Shown: positions 7,759 to 16,228, counted from the stretch's first letter. The stretch is DNA of 54,282 nt from Lachnospiraceae bacterium UBA3762 (GCA_002371615.1 DFGA01000029.1:17354-71635); one strand, 5' to 3'. Numbers and translations: made by a program. The notes: generated from the sequence alone by a model not told the origin.

Positions 7759-7786
7759 AAAGAAGAGCGGTATTCCGCTCTTCTTT
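7759..7786 (+). terminator. Strong terminator after the phosphoribosyltransferase gene
   Basis: AAAGAAGAGCGG and CCGCTCTTCTTT form a 12-bp stem with a four-base loop followed by ATTTT. The A-rich left flank lets it also work for transcripts leaving tRNA-Trp on the other strand. Confidence 0.9.
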
Positions 7787-7796
7787 ATTTTGTCAG

Positions 7797-7867
7797 CAGG
7801 GGATGAGAGAATCGAACTCCCACCAAAGGTTTTGGAGACCCCTATCATACCATTTGACCAATCCCCT
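7797..7867 (-). tRNA. trnW: tRNA-Trp (anticodon CCA)
   Basis: The minus strand folds as a 71-base tRNA: acceptor AGGGGAT / ATCCCCT, anticodon loop CTCCAAA with CCA, T-arm GGGAG TTCGATT CTCTC, and discriminator G, the tryptophan identity base. The 3' CCA is not encoded. Confidence 0.95.
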
Positions 7868-7877
7868 ATCCATACGT

Positions 7878-7912
7878 GGAGCGCCGTCTATTGAATCAAT
7901 GTGCGACGCTCC
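7878..7912 (-). other. Nested hairpin in the leader of tRNA-Trp
   Basis: On the minus strand GGAGCGUCG pairs with CGGCGCUCC (one G-U), and the loop contains a second small inverted repeat ATTGA/TCAAT. No U-run follows, so it is not a typical terminator. It lies between the flagellin-like gene and tRNA-Trp, downstream of a likely promoter. Confidence 0.5.
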
Positions 7913-7916
7913 AAAT

Positions 7917-7946
7917 AAAATATCACATATAATCAGCCGCTGTCAA
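7917..7946 (-). promoter_or_regulatory. Probable promoter of tRNA-Trp
   Basis: Minus-strand TTGACA (7941-7946) is followed after 17-18 bases by ATATTT/TATTTT (7917-7923). It starts right after the flagellin-like stop codon and points to tRNA-Trp. Confidence 0.5.
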
Positions 7947-7949
7947 GGA

Positions 7950-8714
7950 CTAGAACCTCATAATGCCTCTGGCTATGTTCTCTTCTTCCTCTTCACGCCT
8001 CTTCTGCATCATGATCTGATACTGGTTAAGCGTCTCCTGCTTCTTCTGCTCGGATATCGCCTTTGCCATGTCCAGATCCTCAAGCCTTGATCTTGATGAC
8101 AAAGTATTCTCAGCCGCGTAATCATTGTATCTTATTGCAGACTCAAGGGCATTTGTCTGAGCGCCCATACTGCTTCTCGACTCGGAAACCTTGGATATCG
8201 CATCCGTGATCCTGCTCAGATCAAACTTTCCAGTAACGTTAAAGCCCTCAATACCCAGATCTGCCAGTGTTGAGCTGACCATCTGTATCTTCTGTCCGGT
8301 TCCGTCAGGCTTGGTCGCAAGATCTATGTCGGCCATACTGCCGTCAAGTATCTTCATCGTATTGAATTCGGTACCCTTTGCAATACCTTCAATATCCGAC
8401 AGAAGCTGGTCAACCTCACTCTGGATGGCGCCGAGTTCTTCGCCGGTATTAAGGCCGCTGCTTGCCTTAACTCCGAGTTCGTAAATTCTCTGCAGATTAT
8501 CTCCTATCTGCCCGAGAGCACCGTCTGCGATATTCAGTAACCCGATACCGTCCTTGGCATTCTCGCTCCCGACGGTAAGACCGGTCTCCTGACTGTTCAT
8601 CTTCCCGGCAATGGTAAGCCCCGCCGCATCATCGGCAGCCGAATTGATCCTCTTGCCGCTTGACAACTGTGTATAAATACTGCTTGATGAGGAAACTCCG
8701 CTTATCTCTGACAT
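7950..8714 (-). CDS. Flagellin-like protein with shortened and altered D0 ends
   Basis: The start is the second ATG (8714): GGGAGGG is six bases upstream of it but touches the first ATG at 8720. The 254-residue product has the flagellin core signature LSSGKRINSAADDAAGLTIAGKM and the matching C-terminal helix ALESAIRYNDYAAENTLSSRSRLEDLDMAKAI. Normal flagellins have about 30 residues before LSSG; here there are about 16. The C-terminus also departs from the usual hydrophobic heptads ending in LLR and is instead charged (QKRREEEEEN) ending in IMRF. D0 is needed for filament polymerisation and export, so this may be a specialised or degenerate flagellin. No other flagellar gene is in the window. 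Confidence 0.85.
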   Translation of the reverse strand: MSEISGVSSSSSIYTQLSSGKRINSAADDAAGLTIAGKMNSQETGLTVGSENAKDGIGLLNIADGALGQIGDNLQRIYELGVKASSGLNTGEELGAIQSEVDQLLSDIEGIAKGTEFNTMKILDGSMADIDLATKPDGTGQKIQMVSSTLADLGIEGFNVTGKFDLSRITDAISKVSESRSSMGAQTNALESAIRYNDYAAENTLSSRSRLEDLDMAKAISEQKKQETLNQYQIMMQKRREEEEENIARGIMRF

Positions 8715-8777
8715 TTTCATCCCTCCCGCTTATGGTAAAAGCTGTCAAAGTGTTACCTTGGGACTAAATTGTAACAT

Positions 8778-10094
8778 TTAATTGTCCTGTTGACAACTAT
8801 GCAAAATTATCCTGATCCTTGTTCCCAGATCTTCCCTCGATGTTATTTCAAAATGCCCGTCATGCTTGTCCACGATCCATTTTGCAATAGACAGTCCGAG
8901 CCCCGTTCCTCCGTAGCTTCTTGCTTCGTCCGAACGGTAGAACCTCTCAAACATATGCTCAATGTCGGACTCTTTCATACCGATACCGGTGTCCTGAACC
9001 TGCAGATAAACATCCTGTCCCGTATCGTATCCTACCGACAGGATTATCTCATCCTTTTCTTTCGTATATTTTGCGGCATTATCGACAAGTATCCTGACAG
9101 CCTGCTTGATCAGACCTTCATCCGCCATCACATATACCGGAACCGTCGGGCATGAATACTTGTAAATATGTCCTTCGTCGATCATAAGGGACTCTTCGTA
9201 AACACTCTGCATCATCTCACACAGATCCACCTTTTCAACGTTTACGACTGTCCGGCCGGCATCTCCCCGGGCCAGGAAAAGGAGCTGTTCAACCAGATGT
9301 TTCATGTGTGATGACTCGTTCTGGATAGCGGTTATCGACTCGTCAAGAACCTTCTCATCCTCACGTCCCCACCTGGCAAGCATATTGGCATAGCCCTCTA
9401 TTACCGCTATAGGTGTCCTAAGCTCATGGGACGCATCATTTACAAATCTCGCCTGCTGCCTGTTACTCTCCCTGATCCTTGTAAGGAGAGAATTCATAGC
9501 CCTCTCTATTCCCTTAAGATCTTCATCACCGAATGTCAGCTTAGCCTCGTCCGTAGGCTCCAAGCTTGTGATTTTCTCCTCTATCAGGTGGTATTTATCT
9601 TCGGATAATTCGAACTTCGATATTTCCTCAACCTTTAGTGCAAGTTCATCAAGTGGCTTTAATATTCTCTTAACACGTCTCTTTTCATGAGAATAGGAGA
9701 TAAGATCGCCGAGCATCTCTATGACAAACAGCGACGCTCCGAAGGACAGGATAATCATTACCGGGGCAAAAATCGCCTCCGACAGAATAACTTTTCCCGA
9801 TGTTTTCGCGTACACGGTATAGCGCATCGTGGAAAGCACTTCTGCGAGCTCATTTGCAGAGTTTATGTTCCCGTCAAAGGGGGCTACCGAAATCTGACGG
9901 TGTCTCTCCGGAAAGGGGATAGCCGTATCCACCTTATATTCTCTTGCCGCAAGCCATACTACCATCATTACGATCATCCAGAAAAATGTCTGACCGAAAT
10001 GAATGCCTATCTTCATTCTGACCCGCTGGTTTGCAAGACGCTTCCTGATTGATTTTACGCGGCCTCTGGCTGTGTTATTATGATTTGATGACAT
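8778..10094 (-). CDS. Sensor histidine kinase, two-component system
   Basis: The ATG at 10094 is eight bases behind AGAGG and overlaps the response-regulator gene by 17 bases; a GTG start at 10103 is less likely. The 438-residue protein has two membrane spans (about 31-49 and 106-128) flanking a short extracytoplasmic loop of about 55 residues, a HAMP-like linker, the phospho-accepting H-box ASHELRTP (about residue 223), and an ATPase domain with VDNAAKYT, VQDTGIGM and GGTGLGLSIAKWIV. It senses an unknown signal at the membrane and phosphorylates the neighbouring regulator. The layout is that of CiaH/ResE-type kinases. Confidence 0.93.
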   Translation of the reverse strand: MSSNHNNTARGRVKSIRKRLANQRVRMKIGIHFGQTFFWMIVMMVVWLAAREYKVDTAIPFPERHRQISVAPFDGNINSANELAEVLSTMRYTVYAKTSGKVILSEAIFAPVMIILSFGASLFVIEMLGDLISYSHEKRRVKRILKPLDELALKVEEISKFELSEDKYHLIEEKITSLEPTDEAKLTFGDEDLKGIERAMNSLLTRIRESNRQQARFVNDASHELRTPIAVIEGYANMLARWGREDEKVLDESITAIQNESSHMKHLVEQLLFLARGDAGRTVVNVEKVDLCEMMQSVYEESLMIDEGHIYKYSCPTVPVYVMADEGLIKQAVRILVDNAAKYTKEKDEIILSVGYDTGQDVYLQVQDTGIGMKESDIEHMFERFYRSDEARSYGGTGLGLSIAKWIVDKHDGHFEITSREDLGTRIRIILHSCQQDN

Positions 10095-10809
10095 AACCGA
10101 CACCTCTGACCGTTTCGATCATTTTGACATCAAAGGCTTCATCTATCTTGGAGCGCAGAAACCTCACGTATACATCCACAATGTTGGTCTCTCCGACATA
10201 ATCGTAACCGCATACTTTTTCAAGCAGAGTATCCCTCGTCATAACTATGTCCAGATTGGTCAGAAAGACCTTCAGCATCTCAAATTCCCTGTTTGTAAGG
10301 GTAATCTCTTTGCCGTCATATGTTACGCGATGCTTTTTCTCATCAAGAACAAGGCTCTTCCAGCGATGGATCCCTTCCTGATCGTCACCTGCCACGTGCG
10401 CGGTATCCCCGCTTCCGGACGTGCCTTGCAAAGCAGCGCCTGCCGGATGGAGCTTCAGCGCAACTCTTATCCTTGCCAGAAGTTCTTCGATTGCAAAAGG
10501 CTTCGTTATATAGTCCACTGCTCCGGCATCAAGTCCCGACACCTTATCCATAACGGCATCTCTAGCCGTAAGCAGTATAACGGGAGTATGAGGTCCTCCG
10601 GGATTGTTGATCCTGCGTAAAACTTCCAGGCCGTTAAGGCCCGGAAGCATTATATCTAGCAATATCAGATCATATGAATTATTCGTCGCAAGCTCAAGTG
10701 CTTCACGCCCGTCACCGCTCTTCGTGACTTCATATCCTTCATGGATCAGTTCGAGTTCCACGAAACGTGCCAGCTTTTCTTCATCTTCGACTACAAGAAT
10801 GTGTGACAT
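10078..10809 (-). CDS. OmpR/PhoB-family response regulator
   Basis: The 243-residue product has a receiver domain (1-118) with acidic pocket VVEDEE, phospho-acceptor D52 in LLDIMLPGLNG, the switch Thr in ILLTARD and Lys in ITKPF. A winged-helix DNA-binding domain (about 150-242) follows, with LTNREFEML and VRFLRSKID, ending VRGVGYVIKS. The linker at about 120-150 is longer than usual and rich in Gly/Ser/Ala/Asp. It lies between a DUF4342 protein gene and its kinase and overlaps the kinase gene. Repeats at 11497-11524 are candidates for its own binding site. Confidence 0.95.
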   Translation of the reverse strand: MSHILVVEDEEKLARFVELELIHEGYEVTKSGDGREALELATNNSYDLILLDIMLPGLNGLEVLRRINNPGGPHTPVILLTARDAVMDKVSGLDAGAVDYITKPFAIEELLARIRVALKLHPAGAALQGTSGSGDTAHVAGDDQEGIHRWKSLVLDEKKHRVTYDGKEITLTNREFEMLKVFLTNLDIVMTRDTLLEKVCGYDYVGETNIVDVYVRFLRSKIDEAFDVKMIETVRGVGYVIKS

Positions 10810-10847
10810 ATCAGGGATCTCCTTCTCAAGAGTAGCGTCATTGAGGT

Positions 10848-11354
10848 TTACAGCTTGTTGTACTCTTCCTTAACCTTATCGGCTGCTTCGGAAACCTTGT
10901 CGCATACGTTGTTGGCAAATTTCATCTCATCGGCACCCTTAAAACCATACCTGCATCCGAAGAACAGTGCCACAATCATAATGATAAGTGTTACATGCCA
11001 TGTTAATGCGAGAATTATGATAAATACCCAGATGGGAATATTTATGATCGTATCTTCTCCTCGCTCCACAACAAAGTAGTTTTCGCATGATTTGTGCCAG
11101 AGTGCTTTGAGCTTATCGGTAAATGCGTTTCCCCTCTTCTTCTCTTTCTTCTCTTCGGGCTGATCCACAACTACAAGCTCACGGCTTTCCTTCGTGCTGT
11201 ATGTCTCCTTGCGGGTCTCTGCCTTGCCCTGCTTCTCAAGAAGGATCATTGCATCAAGAAGATCTCCGTTTGCTTCTTCAAGCGCTGCCTTAGCCTCTTC
11301 AAATGTTACGTTAGCTTTTTCCCTTAACTTTTCAACCTTTTCAAAAGTATCCAT
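10848..11354 (-). CDS. UBA-like / DUF4342 membrane protein
   Basis: I start at the ATG at 11354; a frame that opens with TTG at 11450 has no ribosome site. The 168-residue product has an N-terminal UBA/TS-N-like three-helix domain (1-45: FEKVEKLREKANVTFEEAKAALEEANGDLLDAM), a charged linker, a DUF4342-like segment (NYFVVERGEDTIINIPIWVF), one strong hydrophobic stretch (about 108-135) and an amphipathic C-terminus. UBA-like domains in bacteria are best known from elongation factor Ts. The function is unknown. It is the first gene of a likely three-gene unit with the regulator and kinase, 38 bases apart, which suggests involvement in envelope-stress signalling. Confidence 0.8.
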   Translation of the reverse strand: MDTFEKVEKLREKANVTFEEAKAALEEANGDLLDAMILLEKQGKAETRKETYSTKESRELVVVDQPEEKKEKKRGNAFTDKLKALWHKSCENYFVVERGEDTIINIPIWVFIIILALTWHVTLIIMIVALFFGCRYGFKGADEMKFANNVCDKVSEAADKVKEEYNKL

Positions 11355-11459
11355 TTTCTTACCAACCTTTCGTATTCTGTGATTTTCCGTATTACGTTTT
11401 CTTACGATCGTTTTGAGTGCCACGCCATTAAATCTCTGCACCACCATCAACGCAATATC

Positions 11460-11524
11460 AATATACCGAAAGATTCTTAATTCATCTTTTAGGAAAGATT
11501 AAAATAAAGTTAAAAATCATTTAA
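11460..11524 (-). promoter_or_regulatory. Candidate regulator boxes and promoter before the DUF4342/two-component unit
   Basis: Three hexamers on the minus strand, TTAAAT (11519-11524), TTAACT (11508-11513) and TTAATC (11497-11502), recur every 11 bases. That is the layout bound by PhoP/PhoB-type regulators. A TATATT -10-like hexamer (11460-11465) follows with no good -35, as expected for an activated promoter. The rest of the stretch 11355-11516 holds no gene. The region is AT-rich, so chance is possible. Confidence 0.4.
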
Positions 11525-13286
11525 CTTCCAAATCCTCTTCAATAATGCGGATATGGACATCATCAAGCTGCTTTTTGTCTACGGTTGACGGTGCGCCCAT
11601 CATCACATCCATTGCCATCTTGTTCATGGGGAACGGAATGATCTCGCGGATGCTGTCAACTCCGGCTATAAGCATTATCATTCTGTCCACACCGGGAGCG
11701 ATACCTGCATGCGGCGGTGCCCCATAGCAGAATGCGTTATACATTGCCGGGAACTTTGCCTTAACATCTTCCTCCCCAAGACCTACGATGGAAAATGCCT
11801 TTACCATTATCTCGGGATCATGATTTCTGACCGCGCCCGAAGACAGTTCCACGCCGTTACATACAAGGTCATACTGGTATGCCAGTATCGAAAGCGGATC
11901 ATCATTCTCCAGAGCACTCATGCCTCCCTGTGGCATTGAGAACGGATTATGGCAGAATTCAAGCTCTCCCGATTCCTCCCCGATCTCATACATGGGAAAA
12001 TCAACTATCCAGCAGAATTCATAGCACTCTTTCTTCATATGACCCTCTGCCGTCTCGCCGAGTATCTTGCGAAGTGTACCGGCGCATTTTAGGGCATCCG
12101 CCCTGGCTCCAGCGGCAAGTGCCACAAAATCACCGGATTTAAGTGAGAGTGTACTTATAACGTCCTGTTTCTTATCCTGAAGAAACTTTGCGATTCCCCC
12201 CACTATCTCACCGTTCTCATCAATCTTGAACCAGTATGATTTTTGCCCGCTTATTACCTCGGTATCGGCAATTATCTTATCAACAACCTTTCTTGAGGCG
12301 TTAAAATCAGTCACCTTTACCGCTTTGACCGTCTGTCCTTCAAAAGGTGCAAATCCCGTACCCTGCATCAGTTCTGTCACATCATCAAGCACAAGGTCTA
12401 TTCGAAGATCGGGTTTATCCGTTCCGTAAGTCTCCATCGAATCCCTGTAGGATATCCTCTTAAACGGCGCCGAAGAAGCTGTATTGTATACTCCGTACTT
12501 TGCAAAAACCGGAGGAAGGACATCCTCGATCACCGCAAACACATCCTCCTGATCGGCAAAAGCCATCTCCATGTCAAGCTGGTAGAACTCGCCCGGGGAT
12601 CTGTCGGCTCTCGCATCCTCATCCCTGAAGCAGGGAGCGATCTGGAAATATCTGTCGAATCCGCTTGTCATAAGTATCTGCTTAAACTGCTGCGGTGCCT
12701 GGGGAAGAGCATAGAACTTGCCCGGATGGTTTCTTGACGGCACAAGGTAATCTCTTGCTCCTTCAGGCGATGAGCATGTAAGGATAGGTGTTGTGATCTC
12801 AAGAAAATCATGTTCTATCATGCTTTTTCTAAGATCCGCAACGATTTTGCTTCTAAGTACTATCTTATCTCTAACCTGCGGGTTTCTAAGGTCAAGATAC
12901 CGGTATTTGAGCCTTACGGACTCATCCGCTTCTTTGGACCTTGTAACTTCAAACGGCAGCTCGTTATATATACACTTTCCGAGTACCTCTATCTTCTCGG
13001 GAACAACTTCGATATCTCCTGTCGGAAGATTGGCGTTTTTGCTCGATCTTTCCCTTACGGTACCTGTTATGGAGAGCGTTGATTCATTGTTTACTCCCGC
13101 AAGAGCATCCATCATCTCTTCCGTTTCTATAACTGCCTGGGTCACTCCGTAAAAATCCCTTAATACAAGGAATCCGAGAGTCTTGCTGACCTTTCGCATG
13201 TTGTCATACCATCCGACGATAGTGACTTTTTCTCCTACGTTTTCGATACGCAGTTCGTTACAGTTGTGTGTTCTTGATTGTGTCAT
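11517..13286 (-). CDS. aspS: Aspartyl-tRNA synthetase
   Basis: The 589-residue protein has the full bacterial AspRS length: an N-terminal OB-fold anticodon-binding domain (about 1-105), class II motif 2 FRDEDARADRSPGEFYQLD, a GAD insertion domain (about 295-420), and motif 3 GIAPGVDRMIMLIAG near the C-terminus. It charges tRNA-Asp in the cytoplasm. Motif 2 (RSPGEFYQL) and the C-terminal FPMNKMAMDVMMGAPS differ from the RQPEFTQ and FPKT forms of many AspRS. That wording is seen in alphaproteobacterial-like enzymes, so this is a distinct subtype. AGAGG precedes the ATG by seven bases. Whether it is discriminating or also charges tRNA-Asn cannot be decided here. Confidence 0.97.
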   Translation of the reverse strand: MTQSRTHNCNELRIENVGEKVTIVGWYDNMRKVSKTLGFLVLRDFYGVTQAVIETEEMMDALAGVNNESTLSITGTVRERSSKNANLPTGDIEVVPEKIEVLGKCIYNELPFEVTRSKEADESVRLKYRYLDLRNPQVRDKIVLRSKIVADLRKSMIEHDFLEITTPILTCSSPEGARDYLVPSRNHPGKFYALPQAPQQFKQILMTSGFDRYFQIAPCFRDEDARADRSPGEFYQLDMEMAFADQEDVFAVIEDVLPPVFAKYGVYNTASSAPFKRISYRDSMETYGTDKPDLRIDLVLDDVTELMQGTGFAPFEGQTVKAVKVTDFNASRKVVDKIIADTEVISGQKSYWFKIDENGEIVGGIAKFLQDKKQDVISTLSLKSGDFVALAAGARADALKCAGTLRKILGETAEGHMKKECYEFCWIVDFPMYEIGEESGELEFCHNPFSMPQGGMSALENDDPLSILAYQYDLVCNGVELSSGAVRNHDPEIMVKAFSIVGLGEEDVKAKFPAMYNAFCYGAPPHAGIAPGVDRMIMLIAGVDSIREIIPFPMNKMAMDVMMGAPSTVDKKQLDDVHIRIIEEDLEVK

Positions 13287-13330
13287 GGTTTACCTCTTTG
13301 TTTATTTTATGATTATGCTAACAAATTTGC

Positions 13331-13440
13331 TTCGTGGGTCGGTCAAGGTCGCTCGCCCATTTGGATTCGACTTCGTCGAATGGGGGCTCGCGGTGCAGAG
13401 ACAGACTTCTCCCCACTTCGTGGGTCCCCTCTATCTCTGC
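13331..13440. repeat. Structured intergenic element with two TTC-loop hairpins
   Basis: The aspS-trkH gap holds no gene but is highly structured. ATTCGAC-TTC-GTCGAAT (13365-13381) and CCCAC-TTC-GTGGG (13412-13424) are perfect hairpins. GCAGAGA (13395) pairs with TCTCTGC (13434) around the second one, reaching into the last codons of trkH. TTCGTGGGTC occurs twice (13331 and 13417). It may terminate trkH transcripts, but no U-run follows, and the look is of a dispersed palindromic repeat. Confidence 0.5.
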
Positions 13441-14873
13441 CTTCTCCAAGTCATTGGCATGAAGAGCAGGAGCATCGGGAACAGTTCGAGACGTCCCGCA
13501 AGCATGTCAAACATAAGTACATACTTGGAAAAAATCGAAAACTGTGAAAAGTTTCCGGTAGGTCCGACCATTTCAAGACCGGGACCTATATTATTGAATG
13601 TAGCTATGACTGCAGTTACCGTTGTGGTGAAATCTTTTTCATCAAGGGCAACAAGTATTACGGATACGGCAAATATAATAATATACGTCAGAAAATATAC
13701 GTTTATTCCGCGAAGCACCGCATGTTCTATCGGTTTTCCCTCGAATTTGAGTATCTTGACGCTTCTCGGATGAACGAAATGCTGCAGTTCCTTCCTTATC
13801 GTTTTGGATCCTATGATCACACGGCTTACCTTCACTCCTCCTGCGGTTGAGCCGGCACATCCGCCGATAAACATCGCAACGAGCAGCAGCATCTTGGAAA
13901 ACGTGGGCCATGTATTAAAATCAGCAGTTGCATATCCCGTAGTCGTCATGACCGATGCAACATTAAACATACTGTGCCTTATAACATCATGGACCCCGGT
14001 AAAGGTATTCCTTATATTAAATGCGACAAGAGCGGTTATGATAGCATATATCGACAGATAGGATATAACCTCTTCGGACCTGAAGGCGTCGCGAAACTTT
14101 CTTGCTACAAAGAGAAAATATACATTAAAATTCGCACCGCAGGCTATCATGAAAAAGGTTATGACCCACTGCTGCAGCGCAGTGTACTCCATACAGCCGC
14201 TGTTTCTGATAGCAAATCCTCCGGTACCCACAGATCCGAATGATATGACCGATGCTTCGTACAGTGACATTCCGGTCAGCATCAGGACAACTATCTCCAT
14301 CATGGTGATCGCTATATATATAAGATACAGAATCTTAGCTGTTGATTTTACCTTCGGAACAAGCTTGCCCACGGAAGGCCCCGGGCTTTCTGCTCTCATA
14401 AGATAAATACTGTCACCGGCCGCTTCCGGAAGAAGTGCCAGAACAAAGACCAGGATCCCCATTCCTCCGACCCAGTGCGTAAAGCTTCTCCAGAACAACA
14501 GGCCTTTGGGCAGTGATTCTACTTCTGTCAGTATACTTGCACCGGTAGTTGTGAATCCCGATATAGTCTCAAAGAGGGCGTCGGTAAATCCAATATGAGC
14601 TACGGCATGCCAAAGCGGGATCGCACCGAAAACCGACATAAGTATCCAGCTGAGCGCCACTGCCATTATCCCTTCGCGGGTGTAAAACGACATGTTTTTG
14701 GGCTTTCGAAAACTGAGCAGATAGCCGGTTCCGAAACTTATAAGTGCCGCTGCCGCTATCATTATCCACTCTTCTTCCCTGTAGATCAGTGATACGACCG
14801 TAGGCAGGATCATCAAAGCAGCCTCGATCCGAAGAACTCTTCCCACGAAGAATGCAATCATTTTCCTGTTCAT
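13431..14873 (-). CDS. trkH: TrkH-type potassium uptake channel subunit
   Basis: The 480-residue polytopic protein matches TrkH/KtrB: repeated membrane-pore-membrane units with the filter-region sequences SGFTTTGASI, SFGSVGTGGFA, MTTTGYATAD and NNIGPGLE, plus HWVGGMGILVFVLALLP early on. It forms the K+ translocating dimer in the membrane and is gated by the TrkA ring. It overlaps trkA by four bases, so the two are made together. The last codons fall within the structured element behind the gene. Confidence 0.95.
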   Translation of the reverse strand: MNRKMIAFFVGRVLRIEAALMILPTVVSLIYREEEWIMIAAAALISFGTGYLLSFRKPKNMSFYTREGIMAVALSWILMSVFGAIPLWHAVAHIGFTDALFETISGFTTTGASILTEVESLPKGLLFWRSFTHWVGGMGILVFVLALLPEAAGDSIYLMRAESPGPSVGKLVPKVKSTAKILYLIYIAITMMEIVVLMLTGMSLYEASVISFGSVGTGGFAIRNSGCMEYTALQQWVITFFMIACGANFNVYFLFVARKFRDAFRSEEVISYLSIYAIITALVAFNIRNTFTGVHDVIRHSMFNVASVMTTTGYATADFNTWPTFSKMLLLVAMFIGGCAGSTAGGVKVSRVIIGSKTIRKELQHFVHPRSVKILKFEGKPIEHAVLRGINVYFLTYIIIFAVSVILVALDEKDFTTTVTAVIATFNNIGPGLEMVGPTGNFSQFSIFSKYVLMFDMLAGRLELFPMLLLFMPMTWRRQR

Positions 14874-16228
14874 GCGAGAATATCCTCCAGATCGTTAAGT
14901 CCGCGTTCAACGCTGACTACCACGACAAGATCCCCTTCTTCTATAACGCTTTGTCCGTTTGGGATAACTACTTTGTTTCCTTTTGTTATACAGGCGATGA
15001 TGATGTTGGGCTTAAGGTTAAGCTCCATAAGAGGCTTCCCGGCAATCTTTGATTTATCTTTGACACGAAACTCGAGTGCCTCCGCCCTTCCCTGAGCGAT
15101 CTTGTAAAGAGTCTCAACATTACTTCCCTTGCTGTTGTTCAAAGCCCTTACAAACCTTACGATATAGTCGCTTGTAATGCTGTTGGGATTGATGATACTG
15201 CCGATATCAAGTCCTGCGATGACCTCTTCGAAATTGATCCTGTTTATCTTGGTCAGCAGTTTTGCTTTGCTGATCCCCTTTTGATAAAGGGAAAGCAGGA
15301 TATTTTCCTCGTCTATACCGGTAAAATTGCCCACCGCATCAACAACGCTTATTCCTTCTTCATCAAGGAGCTGCTTGTCTGTTCCGTCTCCGTTTATTAT
15401 TACCGCCTGCGGAAGCATGTCCGACAGGACCTGGCATTTTTCAAAATCCTGCTCGATTATCTTGACTCCGATCTTGGTTTCTTCGAGAAGCTTGGCTACA
15501 TAGTAGCTCATTTTGCCCCCTCCGATCAGAATGATCGATTTTACCGAATTGGATATGTTGGCTCCGCCGGCTTTAAAAAACGACAGTGCAACCGAATGAG
15601 GAGCTATAAAGGATACTATATCTCCTGCCTTAAGCGTAAAATTACCATGGGGTATGAGTAGTTGCTCCCCTCTTTCAACTGTACATATAAGAACTTTGCA
15701 ATGAAGTTTGGACTCCATTTCCGAAAGAGCCAGTCCGTCAAGTTTAGTTCCCTGCGGGATGTTCATCTTGATCAGTTCCACACGGCCTCTTGCGAAAGTA
15801 TCCACTTTCATGGCCGAAGGGAATTTGATGATCCTGGCTACTTCGGCAGCGGCAGCCTGTTCCGGATTGATTACAAGCGAAAGGTTAAGCTCTTCCCTGA
15901 TATACCGCATTTCATTGTAATACTCCGGATCCCGAATCCTTGCTATTGTCTGACAGTTACCTGCCTTCTTGGCAATAAGACAGCACAAAAGATTCAGCTC
16001 ATCGGAATTTGTCGTGGCGATCAGAATATCCGCATTTTTAACTCCCGCCTCTCTCTGCGTAGAGATGCTTGCTCCGTTTCCCTCTACTCCAAGCACATCT
16101 ATTCTGTCGGAGAGATACTTAAACTTCTCCCCATGTCTGTCAATTACCGTAATATCATGCCCTTCCTGATCAAGATGCTCGGCAAGGGTAGTTCCGACTT
16201 TTCCGCACCCAACAATTATTATCTTCAT
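14870..16228 (-). CDS. trkA: TrkA potassium uptake regulatory protein
   Basis: The 452-residue protein has two tandem RCK units, each a Rossmann NAD-binding domain plus RCK_C: IIVGCGKVGTTLAEHL (3-18) with acidic residues in ITVIDR, then a second nucleotide fold with IILIGGGKMSYYVAKLL (about 233). The RCK_C parts end near 220 and 452. It binds NAD(H)/nucleotides at the cytoplasmic face and gates TrkH. AAAGG lies seven bases before the ATG. Confidence 0.96.
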   Translation of the reverse strand: MKIIIVGCGKVGTTLAEHLDQEGHDITVIDRHGEKFKYLSDRIDVLGVEGNGASISTQREAGVKNADILIATTNSDELNLLCCLIAKKAGNCQTIARIRDPEYYNEMRYIREELNLSLVINPEQAAAAEVARIIKFPSAMKVDTFARGRVELIKMNIPQGTKLDGLALSEMESKLHCKVLICTVERGEQLLIPHGNFTLKAGDIVSFIAPHSVALSFFKAGGANISNSVKSIILIGGGKMSYYVAKLLEETKIGVKIIEQDFEKCQVLSDMLPQAVIINGDGTDKQLLDEEGISVVDAVGNFTGIDEENILLSLYQKGISKAKLLTKINRINFEEVIAGLDIGSIINPNSITSDYIVRFVRALNNSKGSNVETLYKIAQGRAEALEFRVKDKSKIAGKPLMELNLKPNIIIACITKGNKVVIPNGQSVIEEGDLVVVVSVERGLNDLEDILA

